Assembly (NCBI GenBank): GCA_016584495.1
Contig: WAID01000007.1
Location: forward strand, 1,288,001-1,352,000
Reading direction: 5' to 3'
From: Celoporthe dispersa
Lineage: Eukaryota; Ascomycota; Sordariomycetes; Diaporthales; Cryphonectriaceae
Length of the DNA: 64,000 nt
In this document: in pieces, positions 1 through 10,119 of the stretch
Layout of the letters: each line of letters begins with the position of its first letter
Position numbering within the stretch: position 1 is the first letter of the stretch
Made by a program: the position numbers and the translations under genes
The notes under the pieces: model-generated
What the model saw: the letters and a program-made list of their open reading frames with translations, nothing else
Database searches by the model: none
Told to the model about the DNA's origin: nothing

Positions 1-1282
1 AAGAGGCTGGGGACGTCGAATGGCTCCGGCGGACGGTGGTCCAGGGCTGGGTTGCTGGGGACGGCGGTTTCGTGGGCTCTGTATAATAAACAGAGGTCAG
101 GTATGGCCACCAGATGATCGATGTGGACGTTGGATCCATGGTTTGTGTGTGTGTATAGTAATTTTGTCTTCACAAATATATGGTCTCTGGATTCGGAAGA
201 GTATTATTTACTGTAGTAACGATTCTGTAGAGCGGTAGCAAGAATTCCGAGAACCTGTCGCGAGACGTAAAGAAAGACTTGGACGTGATTTTCTGTGGGA
301 ATCTGATTTAGGCAGGGCAACACTTATACAAGAATTGACACACCATCTGCCTTGTCTAGTCTTTGGTTTCTTCTCCTCTGCTTTTCTTTCTTGACCTAAT
401 GTCAAATTCTAGTGCCACGTAGTTGTCTGTGGGTCGGGAGCCAACCATCTCAGACCGGTCATGGTAACTTGAGTCTGCACACATTAGGAAGTGAAATAGG
501 GTATGGCTCAGCCCGGACTCATATACTAGGACTGTAAGTGCTCAAGCTAGGTCAGATAACTCATCTCCAATGAGCTCGGTGCTTGATCTCATTACTCAAT
601 ACTCACGAGATCGACGCTGTAGGGTGGCCCGGACGGCTGGCTGTCCCTATAGTTATGTTGATGTACATTTCTGATCTTGTTTTGAAAAGAACAGACTCCA
701 TTTGCAGCCGTACCCGAAGATTGTTTCCAAAAGATGCAATGAAGAACATGTAGTCATTATAAGGGCAGAACACCTGTGAGTCCAGGCCGGGGCGCATCAT
801 GGGACGAATATTAGTTAAAGCGCTGAGTGCTGGATGGGGTCTACGTTTTGCACTAGGAATGATGAGAGAATTTATAAGTCTGTAAATATACTGTCACGTT
901 GAAGATATTGGGATAGCACGGAGGCGCAGCACCACAGCAAAATTACTTGTTCAGTAGCTGCGTCGTTAATTAAGTGTGCCTAGTTGTATAGTAATTATCG
1001 AAGTGCGCTCCAATAATACACACACCCTAGTAGTAGTACTACGTACTATGTACCTAGGTGCCAGTACAAGCCTGCCAGGGCAGCCCCTGCTCAGAGATAG
1101 CCCCACAACCCCTCACTGGCTTTCGTCCTGGTAACCGCGACGCGTCCAAGTTCAATTTTTGGAATTCAGACGACCATCGCCTCGCTCCAGAACAGCAGCA
1201 ACCGCTCTCTCTTCCGATCGTCGTCGCTACACAGCTGTATGAGCAGAGAGGCCTGACTATCCGGTTGGAAACAGCCGCCGCC
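1..1282. other. Upstream intergenic region, no gene seen
   Basis: No reading frame here has family motifs or ascomycete-like third-position GC bias. The sequence is AT-richer than the genes that follow. The last 250 bases form the promoter and leader of SLD5 and hold the single MCB-type hexamer listed separately. Confidence 0.6.
1140..1145. promoter_or_regulatory. MCB-type hexamer upstream of SLD5
   Basis: ACGCGT lies about 138 bases before the SLD5 start codon. In yeasts this MluI cell-cycle box is bound by MBF and drives G1/S genes, which include replication factors. Only one copy is present, so function is inference; a hexamer occurs by chance about once in 4 kb. Confidence 0.35.
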
Positions 1283-2169
1283 ATGGATATCGACGACATC
1301 CTTCGCGAGGTCGACCCCAGCTTCGACACGGTACCCTACGAGATCCGCGACTTGCAGGCCCTCACGCGTGCTTGGGTTGCTGAGCGATGCGCTCCGGAGC
1401 TGCTAGAGTGCGCATCCTCCCCTCTCTGCCCTTCGCCGAAATTGTATGGGACTAGCGTAGAGGCTTGGATTGACCCTTGGGAACCTCTGCAGGTGGCCAG
1501 CAGATGGCCTTTTCGAGCGCATCAACCAGCGCATCAAGGCCCAGATCGAGAAGGTCGAGGACATGACCGGCGACATGGACCCAAAGACCAACTTCGCCCT
1601 GATCGTGATCCAGACCGAACTGGAGCGGTATAAATACATTGTGCGCAGCTACGTGCGCGCCAGAATAGCAAAGGTGGGTTCGAAACCCCGGCCTGCATGG
1701 CGGCTCGGGGCCGGCTACCTCGTGGCTTCAGGGAGAAAGGGCGGCGAGAGGCTGCCAGCCAGTCTCTCCGGTGTCACGGCGAGGCTAACTCTCAACGTCA
1801 CAACCACAGATTGACAAGCACACACTGCACTACCTCTCCACGCCTACGATGCGCGCTCGCCTCTCCGAGACGGAACTCGCTTACGCGACCCGCCACCAGG
1901 CCATGCTCCATAACCACTACCTCTCTTCGTTCTTGTCCTCGTTTCCACCGAACCTGCAGAACCTCAATGATACCGCCGGCAACATCAGCATGATTGACAC
2001 GCCAGACCTCGATACCGCAGTGTTCATCCGCCTGCTGAGGGACTGCCTGGTCATGGGGAAGGGCACAGACGAGGACGGTAGCATGAATGGCAAGAACGGA
2101 GATATCCTCATCCTGCGATGGTCCGACGCGAAATCTCTGGTCGATGCTGGCAACGCCGAACTAGTGTGA
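1283..2169 (+). CDS. SLD5: GINS complex subunit SLD5
   Basis: SLD5 is one of the four subunits of GINS, which with Cdc45 and Mcm2-7 forms the CMG replicative helicase in the nucleus. The model has three exons: 1283-1407, 1493-1673 and 1810-2169. Splicing gives a continuous 221-residue protein, the normal size for fungal SLD5. It opens MDIDDILREV, then follows the helical A-domain (QIEKVEDMTG, LIVIQTELERYKYIVRSYVR, IDKHTLHYLS). It ends in a short beta-rich B-domain (ILILRWSDAKSLVDAGNAELV). Both introns are GT-AG; the first falls inside a Glu codon and the second after a Lys codon, and phases match exactly. The start is the only ATG giving the family N-terminus. The frame is intact throughout. 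Confidence 0.93.
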
Positions 2170-2749
2170 GCTTATGAGAGCATCGCTAGGAGGATGGACT
2201 TCCCTCGGATAACGGCACAACCTGGCATCCAGTTTGGCACACAGGCTTTGGTGTCCTAGGGACGACATGTGCGGCGACGAACTACAAATTTGTCAGCGCA
2301 AAGTAGCGAATGGTCGTTATATCACGAACGAGCGTGCATCTGTTGGCCAACTTGCTGGAAAGCTGCGAGATCCACTGCGGAGCAGCTTCCTCCAACCAGG
2401 CTTCTCAGACGGCTAGCGCGTTCGCGAGTCGCTCGGGATTAAGGCCTAAACGCCTTAAATTCCTATGGTTTTAAGACAGACGACCACTGCTTTCGGCTGG
2501 GCGTATGACCTCGTTGGATTATATGATCGAAGAACGGATATACCGTCTGGCAGCCATATCTCCCTGTCTGCTGTATATCTCGGCCCTTGCTCAAACAAAT
2601 CCGGCACGAGTCCACCAGGCCCAGGTATAAGTACAGGTGGATGAGACGGCCTTGAGGGAGAAGTGAACTTTGATGGACATCACCAAACTACTTGCTCGTT
2701 CCATCCAAGCTGCAGGCCCAATCGACCAAGCGTGAAGAGACAATCGAAA
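2170..2749. other. Intergenic, no gene seen
   Basis: Between the SLD5 stop and the next start. It contains a short TATA-poor leader and nothing recognisable as a gene or RNA. Confidence 0.6.
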
Positions 2750-3686
2750 ATGGCTGCCAAGACTATCGTGCTCATCACCGGCGCCAACCAGGGCCTGGGT
2801 TTCGAGATCTCCAAGAAACTTGCCACGGACCAGAAGGACTACCACATCATCATGACCGGACGCAGGAAGGGGGCGATCGAGGAGGCGGCCCAGAAGCTTG
2901 CGTCCCAGGGCCTGTCTGTCGAGCCGCTCGTCCTGGATATGAACTCGGACGAGTCCATCGAGGCGGCGGCCAAGACGGTGGGCGAGAAACACGGCCATAT
3001 CGATGTCCTCATCAACAATGCCGGTATATCGGGCGCATCCAAGGCAGCCGACGGCAAGCCCAACAGCGCCCGTGCAGAGTACCTCGACATCTACAACACC
3101 AACGTCGCCGGCACTCACGTCGTGACCGAGACCTTCATCCCGCTGCTCGAGAAATCCACCCTCACGAAGCGCATCGTCTTCATCTCCTCCAGCATCGGCT
3201 CCCTTACCTTCAAGGCCACAAATGCGCAGGTCAGAAAGCTCCAGTGGTGGCCCTACACCATCTCCAAGACGGCCATGACCATGCTAGGCCTGATGTTTTC
3301 GGCAAAGTTCGACGGGAGGAACGACTGGAAGGTCAACATCTGCTGCCCCGGCCACTGTGCGACGAACCTGAGTAAGTCCAACCCGTGATCTCAGTCTTTC
3401 CTCCCTCTGGCACATGACACCTCTTGTCTGGGCCCGCGAGAGTTGCCATCCTGGGAGGGATCTCCCCGCCTCCCTCCTGAAGAAGTCTTCTGTGCGACTG
3501 TCCAGATGTATCAAGCATCTTCCCTACAAGAGTACATGTTAAATAACAATTGTGTTTGGCTTAGATTCGTTTACGGGAGCGATGCCGCCGGAGCATGGCG
3601 CAATCAATGCGTGTCGGCTGGCGACGTTGGGGCCGGACGGAGAGACGAATACTTTTACTGATGTTGACGGCACGGTGCCATGGTAG
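2750..3686 (+). CDS. Short-chain dehydrogenase/reductase (carbonyl-reductase type)
   Basis: A classical SDR, a soluble NAD(P)(H)-dependent oxidoreductase. Exons are 2750-3371 and 3565-3686, giving 247 residues. The cofactor motif TGANQGLG sits near residue 10, the NNAG motif near 90, and the catalytic YTISK (Tyr-x3-Lys) near 170. A run of Ser follows FIS before it. The single intron (193 bases, donor GTAAGT) splits the Asn codon in CATNLN, and exon 2 supplies the expected C-terminus ending DVDGTVPW. This resembles the carbonyl-reductase (CBR1/CBR3-like) SDRs common in fungi. The substrate cannot be read from sequence and no pathway neighbours are adjacent. The first exon alone would run on to a false stop eight codons past the donor. 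Confidence 0.9.
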
Positions 3687-3710
3687 ATGTGAAGGTTGGT
3701 GCATCTGGGA

Positions 3711-3740
3711 GTGGTGGTGGTGGTGGTGGTGGTGGTGGTG
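3711..3740. repeat. (GGT)n microsatellite
   Basis: About ten uninterrupted GGT units lie 25 bases after the SDR stop codon, probably in its 3' untranslated region. Confidence 0.9.
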
Positions 3741-3861
3741 CTGTGAGGTGCTACAGACCGGGCCGCCGACTGGCTGCATACTAGCCTGGCCCTGTTCTAG
3801 GACCCATCTAGTCTATATGTTATTGTGAGATATCACCAGCAGATGACGAAGAGGGAGGGGG

Positions 3862-3863
<2 letters not shown>

Positions 3864-3900
<37 letters not shown>
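3864..3900. repeat. (GA)n microsatellite
   Basis: About 18 uninterrupted GA dinucleotides preceded by a G8 run. Confidence 0.95.
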
Positions 3901-3901
<1 letters not shown>

Positions 3902-5449
3902 AAATGAAAGCACATCTTCTTTTGGATTTTCAAGCGGAGCTGTCGTGACACCGATATGAAGGCTCACGTGGTCATCCCTCGTCCCCGGCGGTGATGGTCT
4001 GCCAGCGAGTATGAGACTTGCTACATCAGCACGTCGCCGCCCTGATCCACACAATAGCGGGAGAAGAAAGAACTTGGAACATATTGAGCGGGAGCCCTAG
4101 ACACGTCGTATAGAAAGGCGGAAGCTGAAAGAGAGAAACAGCCAGACATACGTGACTCTCGTGTGTTTGGTTCGCACACACCAACAGGACATCGGCTTTT
4201 TTTTTCTCTCTCGTACCGCACCAGCGCCAATGCAAGCACCCGCCCGGACAGGACCAACCGGATTGGATTGCAGGATCTTGGCTAGGATTTGTGCGTGAGA
4301 CAGACACACACACACAAGAGTCTGTGTGTAAGAGAGAGAGAGGGCATGTGTATGTGCATGAGTGCAGGTGTGGTCACAATTTTAGCAGCAGCAGCCAAGG
4401 GTGCGTCCATCCGCTCTATGCCCCGAGACCCCCCCCCTTCCAAGCCCCTGAGAGAAAGAAAAGCCAGCACATCATCTCATCTACATAGTACATGCTACTC
4501 TGTTGTACCACCCTTCTTCGTATCGGTGAGGAGGGCGCCAAACCACTCCATGGCTTGAGGAGAGTTACGGTCACACGCCCCTCTTCTCAAATCGGTCGAT
4601 CCTTTTTATTATTTTATTTTTATGTGTGTGTGTCTCCAGCTGCTTCCTACAATACATACGTGGCAGGCGGGCTTTGGTTGGAAACGCACAGCGCAGGAGG
4701 AGCCGACCAAGAGAGGACGGGCCTGCCGGAGGGGGGATGACCGGTGGAGAGAGCCGAAGCGAGGAACAACGCAGTGGACACATCATCGTCACTGTGGATC
4801 CGGGGGAAACAAGTCTGGGGAATGGATGGATGGACCGCCTAGGAAGTGGTCCGAGATTTGTGGGTGGTGGGTTTGTTGTACTCTGGTGGTGGTGAAGACC
4901 AAAAAGAAAAGAAGGAAAAAAAAAGGGAAAGGTGCCTCGGAGCCGATGAAGGTTCGGCCTCACAGGACCTCTCTGTCTCTGCCTCTTTTCAAAACCCCCC
5001 ACCCCACCCCTTTTAATATTTCCATTCTGTCGAGAAATCAACGCCCAGTTGCGGCAGGAACAGACACTCAAATTTTCTTTATTTATTTATTACCACCGCA
5101 CCAATATTGGGAAGGGGAAATAAGCACTGACTGTAACTGGACGGCAGGACGGAGATTGGACCATCCAGGTTCCTCTGGGGCAAGGTTACCCGACGCCCTA
5201 CCAAAAAGTGGCGCCCCTGACCAGTGGCCGCCAGGATATCACTAATTTTAAGGTTACCCCAATGATCGACAAGGTCAATACAGTGGGAATTTTTTTCCCG
5301 CCTTGGAACAAGGGGAGGCCGGGGGGGGGCGGAGCTGGCTGACTGGCTGGCTGGGCACATGAGGTTTTCCTGGTGGTACTATGTAGTATTGGAATTGATC
5401 CTCCTCCCGGATTTTTTTTCATGCAGATCTTTTGCTCTGGATCCACCTG

Positions 5450-5455
<6 letters not shown>

Positions 5456-5493
<38 letters not shown>

Positions 5494-5545
5494 GAACTGA
5501 AGAGAAAAAGAAAAAGAAAAAGAAGAACGAAAAAGAAAAATCCCA
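5456..5545. repeat. (GA)n array running into a long purine tract
   Basis: An array of about 18 GA units ending near 5491 continues as an almost pure purine stretch (GAGGAA, AAAGAAAA repeats) to about 5545. Only isolated pyrimidines interrupt it. Confidence 0.85.
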
Positions 5546-6606
5546 ACAGAGAGTCCAGTGGCTTGTTGAGCCATCCTCAAGTGATCATACGAAAACCTGA
5601 TCCATGGAGAGAGGAAACTCGGCAGAGCCCGCGTGACAGTCGCAAAAGAAACAGGCAGAAAGGAGGAGGTACGTACAAAGAAAGATCCCGTTCGAACACG
5701 AGCCGCACAGCTCTAGCTCCTGCATGAGCCGTCACCCGCGTATGGTCTCTGGTTGGCTGGGCGCCCGATGGCCATACCAGAAGAGGTTCTAGGGCCTTCT
5801 TAGGAGGGAGGGGAGGGGAGGCACGGTGCCACTGTGCTTGTAACGTCTAAACGAGATCCGCTCGGGCTGGAAGGGAGCCAAGGAACGCGAAAAGAAAAAT
5901 TATGCCCGGGGGCGATGGAGGAATGGAGGAGGATGGATGGCTTTTTTTCTTCTTCTTGGCTCCTGATCCTAGATGGCAAGGATTTGTGCTGTGGGAGAGA
6001 AAGAGAGAAGAAAAAACAAGGAGAAAAGGAGGAAAAAGGAAACAGCCTGGAGATGTGAAGAGGAAGAGGAATAGGAAGATCATGGGTCTGGACAGAGCGA
6101 GAGGGACAGAAAAGAGGGAGCAGAGTGACCTCTCACAATAGGCATGCAGTGGCACGATGATCATGTCTCCTCCCCCGTGTTTCTTGATCTACATTTTCTC
6201 CATGCGGACCCCTCCCCAGCCAAGCCAACCCCCTGCATGGGCCTTGGTTTATTTACTTGATAGTACCATTGTACTTAGTATGTACTAACGAAAGGGACGG
6301 GAGCCCAGCCATGTGAGATGGATGAGCGATGAACGCCCATTTAAGAGACACCAGCCCTTCCTGCCTCTCGCGCCTTTGTTTCTGACCTGGTCTTCCTCTC
6401 TTCTTGTTCCCTTCTCGACCTGTCTTCTCTCTTGCTCATCAAACCTGTCGTTACTCTCTCTGGTGTGTTAATTGTTGTACGAGGTTTTGTTCTCGTCCGT
6501 CCACACTCGCTCAACAGCTTTTTCCCACTCGCAAGAACATTTCTCTCTTCTTCCTCGCTGTCCATTCCCACAGTATAAGAAGTTTGTAATTAAAACACCC
6601 TTCAAA

Positions 6607-7312
6607 ATGCGTTTTGCTACCTTCCTTGTTGGCGCCTTTGCCGTCCTCGCCAGTGCCCAGAGCTCAGACAGCAGCACCGCCGCCACCACCACTGTCTCCT
6701 CCGCGACCACCTCTGTCTCCCTCACCGCCGCCCAGTCTTCCGAGGCTGCCTGCCTCAATGCCTGTGATGCGGGCGATGTGGACTGCCAGTCCAAGTGCAT
6801 TTCTGTAGGTCAACAACACCACCCCCCGCCCCCCGGGCCTCTCGCACGGGTGGAAAGCTTCGTGCTGCGAGGCGGCCTTCCAGCTACCTCTCGACCACAC
6901 TCGCTAACTCGATCTCCCCTCCGCACAGGTCCCTGACCCCTCCGGCTCGCAGGTGAACGCCACCACCGAGTGCGTCGCCAACTGCAACCAGGGCAACGGT
7001 ACCGCCGCCGACAACACTGCCTACGGCGACTGCGTCCAGAACTGCATCGACGAGAACTACTACACCTCCACTGGCACCCCGGCCGAGGCCACCGGCTCCT
7101 CTGGCTCCACGGGCACCGCCGCCTCCGCCTCGGCCACCGGTACTTCCGGCTCGTCCGGCACCTCGGGCAGCGGCTCTTCCTCGTCTGGCACAAGCACCGC
7201 GACCTCCTCTTCGTCTTCGTCTTCTTCCACAAGCAATGCTGCTGACGCCATCCGTGTCGGTGTCACTGGTGCTAGCCTCTTCGGCCTGCTGGCTGCCTTC
7301 ATGGCTTTGTAG
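6607..7312 (+). CDS. Small cysteine-rich, Ser/Thr-rich GPI-type cell-wall protein
   Basis: A 193-residue secreted protein, exons 6607-6804 and 6929-7312. Residues 1-17 form a signal peptide (MRFATFLVGAFAVLASA). After a Ser/Thr-rich stretch, residues 49-105 hold eight cysteines arranged as four C-x3-C pairs (C49/53, C60/64, C81/85, C101/105). Then comes a long Ser/Gly/Thr-rich stalk and a C-terminal hydrophobic tail (VTGASLFGLLAAFMAL) of the GPI-attachment kind. The intron (124 bases, GTAGGT donor) falls between codons inside the cysteine region. The layout suggests an O-glycosylated wall or plasma-membrane protein. It is not a standard CFEM spacing, and I cannot name the family. The leader is pyrimidine-rich, as in highly expressed fungal genes. 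Confidence 0.85.
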
Positions 7313-7720
7313 ACGCGTTGAGAAGGTGGATTTCTCCTGGGATCTGGATATCTGATAATGACGAGGCAATGTGGGACGAGAGGGGTATTGGATATTGGTA
7401 TGGGAACTTGGTACAGAGTACCGATAATTAATGCAGGGATATACTAGCATCGGAGAGAAAACTAAAAAATACAAACCCCGCCGTCGTGTGGAATTCATGA
7501 GATCAATGTTTGGTCTCGTCAATCTTCTACGATCATTCTCGCTTGAGACTTTTGGTGCACGTAGCCCCAGGGAAAAGAGCTTACCAGGGAAGACTGATAT
7601 CTGTCGTAGCCTGCGCCGGTACTGGGTCGGAGCACGCTCTCTACGTCGGAAGGCTGAGTGAGGGCAGGCAGCGAGATTGGTCTGGGGACACCGCACAATC
7701 ACACAGCCCAGGAAATTGTC
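7313..7720. other. Convergent 3' intergenic region
   Basis: Holds the 3' ends of two converging genes. Nothing else is recognisable. Confidence 0.6.
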
Positions 7721-8701
7721 TTATTCTCTTATCGACTTGGTAGGCAGCGTCGGCTCGATGTTTGAGATCCACGGTATGCCGAGCTTCTTCATCTCGACGG
7801 CAAGTTGAAAGAGGTAGTCCAGGCTGTAGCAGAGTTGGGTCAGCCATGATCCGCACCATCGGCGTCTGAGCCAAGGAGGCGTGAGGATAGCAGTCTACGT
7901 ACCTCTCGCACTGCGTCTTGGCGTGCTCGACACTATTCCCCCAGACATAGACCCCGTGCCTCCTCACCAGCACGGCGTATGCATCCGGGTACCGGTCCAT
8001 GGCCTCCTCCATAAATTCGGTCAGGTCCTCTTCGTGTGCCGTGTTCTCAATCACCGGAATCCGCAGCGTGTCGTGGTACCCCAGGTTCCCGACCTCGCGG
8101 TGCGGGTATCCCCGCGCGAAGCCCTTGATCTGCTCGATATTGTTGATGCTAAACTCCTTGCCACCACCGCCCTGCTGCTCGAGGATGAGGGTCACGAGCA
8201 CCGCGTAGGGACTGTGGGTGTGGATGCAGCACCGGGCGCCCCGGCGGGTGAAGGCGCTGAGGAAGAGCGGGGTGCACTGAGAGGGCTTAAAGGCCGGCGG
8301 GGAGCGCAGGTAGACGCGGGAGCTTGGGCGGATGGGCCCTTCGCCCTCGGAGGAGGAGGACTTGTGCTTCTCGAGGGTCTGCGGGAGTGAGAGGACGTAG
8401 AGGTCGGAGGGCTTCATGAGTTCCTTCTGCACGCCCGAGGGGGCTATGTAGACGAGGTCACTGGGAGGACGAGGGAGGACGGGTGTCAGTTCCACAGAGA
8501 AGCAGGCAGACAGGGCCAGGAGCCAGAGGGGGGGAAGAGGGGGAGGAAGAGAGGTTGGCCCTACTCGGCACGTATCGAGGCGCCGCCGCCTGTGCCCGTC
8601 ACCCAGCCCAAGGTCCAGAACTTTGCGCATAGAGAGGGGATGAGGTTGGCAGGGTGGTCGAGGTCGTCGGAGCGGACGAGCTCGTCGTTGTTGCTGCCCA
8701 T
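7721..8701 (-). CDS. MDE1: Methylthioribulose-1-phosphate dehydratase
   Basis: MtnB/Mde1 dehydrates 5-methylthioribulose-1-phosphate in the cytosolic methionine salvage pathway. Exons on the reverse strand are 8701-8565, 8460-7903 and 7823-7721, giving 265 residues. Exon 1 carries the N-terminus and the TGTGGGASIR loop of the class II aldolase/adducin fold. Exon 2 starts DLVYIAPSGVQKE and holds the zinc ligands HTHSPYAVLV and, further on, the histidine of VRRHGVYVWG. Exon 3 encodes the family C-terminus with LDYLFQLAVEMKKLGIPW. All three junctions are GT-AG and keep phase. Length agrees with fungal Mde1 (about 240-270). The frame is intact. No other methionine-salvage gene is nearby. Confidence 0.93.
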
Positions 8702-9586
8702 CGCGTCTCGCCAAAAGCTTTCGCACGCCTCGGCTGATGTCCGGAACGAAGACGGGATCTTGTCAAGGCCTGTCGCGCTTCAACGCAGGTTTTGGTTTCC
8801 ACGGTCGGGGGAGGGGTGGCTGCAGTGCCTCCGTCAAAGGTTGTCGGATAGAAGCATCGACTCGCCGCCCTTGCAATACGATATTATGGAGATCGGAGCC
8901 GTTCCTGGCAGGAGCACGTCACCCGGGCCAGTGTGAACCCCTCCATTCCCCTCTACTGCAGAGAAACACTTGTCTCGGCAGGCAGCTCGGCAGACATGTT
9001 TTTTCATAACACGTGGGCAGTTGTCACTACCAGTTGGACCTATAATAACTGACATGGTACCATTTTTGTAGCGCAAGTAGTTCTATTTATTTTTTATTTT
9101 TTATTTTATTTTTTTTGAAGAAAGGGAGGTGGGCCATCACAGGTTGTCTGATAGGTTGTCTGATGGAAAATGGTTCAGTTCATTGTGTGTATGGCCGGGG
9201 ATTTCTCCCAGCCATCTGCAGAGATGATAGTGTGCTGAATATGCCTGAACACTGACCTCCCCAAAAGCATGTGAAGTCTGCAGCAAGATGTGCTACATCG
9301 TACTATATTAGTACTTCAACCACAGACAGGTCTATCTATGGTGAGGCATGTGAACCAGCGGTATCAGGGTCATGCTTGAGGACAGCTTTTCACAGATGCA
9401 GGGTAAAATTGACCTGTTTACCCTGCTGGCCAGACTCCTACTTCAGGCTGTTGTTGTTACATTGAAGTTTTTCCCGAAATTGCCATGCTACAGAAATATG
9501 CACGTCGAACTTTCCAAGAAGTTCTCTCCAGGTGGGTCACAGGGTGCTTTGGTGCACTGGTGGCCCTAGTGAGGGGTCTCGGTACG

Positions 9587-9609
9587 CTGAAGAGGCAGTA
9601 CCTCTTCAG
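9587..9609. other. Perfect 9-bp inverted repeat (hairpin)
   Basis: CTGAAGAGG and CCTCTTCAG flank a five-base loop. It is followed by no T-run, so it is not a bacterial-type terminator. Function is unknown. Confidence 0.7.
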
Positions 9610-9796
9610 TGGTTATCCTTCAATTAGGCACCTGCTAGGCTAGGGGACTCCCGATCCATCCCCGCACTCAATAAAGCAGTGACCACCCAGGTGCCCGTGA
9701 CCCCCCTGTACAGAGCATCATGATCCCTGCACCTCGGCCGGAGGGGGGCAAGGTTGGAGCTGTTGCTGCATTTAATTTTTGGGGAGCTTCAACCGC

Positions 9797-9805
9797 CAGC
9801 GTGTC
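9797..9805 (+). promoter_or_regulatory. UPRE-like site upstream of calnexin
   Basis: CAGCGTGTC matches the core of the yeast KAR2 unfolded-protein response element, which is bound by Hac1. It lies about 315 bases before the start of calnexin, an ER chaperone expected to be UPR-induced. The match is seen in sequence; the function is inference. Confidence 0.5.
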
Positions 9806-10119
9806 CTTTTTTCTCACCCGCGACGCCTTGAACCCCGAGGATAAATCTAGTCCGACCTCATCTCCTGCACTTTGTTGTTGACTGCCTCCCGCACCAGCCT
9901 CAACTTCTCTCCCCCCTCCTCAAGCTCTGGGAGCAGCATCTTTTTTTCCCCCCTTATTCCTTCCTCAGCCAATTCCCTTCCACACCTGTCTCTTTGTCCA
10001 CGACAGGTCTTTTTGTCTGTACACAAGGAGGGAGGCTGTTTTCCTGATCAATCACCTGCTGATCAGCACACCTGACAAGAAACCTTCCTACCACATCCTC
10101 AACAGCAGCCATCATCACC

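Larger units (their letters stand above)
3687..6606. other. 2.9 kb intergenic region rich in microsatellites and purine tracts
   Basis: No conserved reading frame is seen; the short open frames here are products of GA, CT, TG and poly-A repeats. The region holds a GGT array, two long GA arrays and a long purine-only stretch (listed separately), plus C- and G-homopolymers near 4431 and 5321. The final 150 bases are pyrimidine-rich and are probably the leader of the next gene. Confidence 0.6.
8702..10119. other. Intergenic region upstream of calnexin
   Basis: No gene seen. It contains an AT-rich T-tract run (about 9080-9117), a tandem GGTTGTCTGATA duplication (about 9142-9165), a perfect short hairpin at 9587-9609 and, nearer calnexin, a UPRE-like site. 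The last 250 bases are a C/T-rich leader. Confidence 0.6.

Noticed and set aside
5847..6164. Reverse frame with a leucine/phenylalanine-rich, membrane-like translation
   Set aside because: The hydrophobic text is the translation of a CT-rich strand opposite purine tracts.
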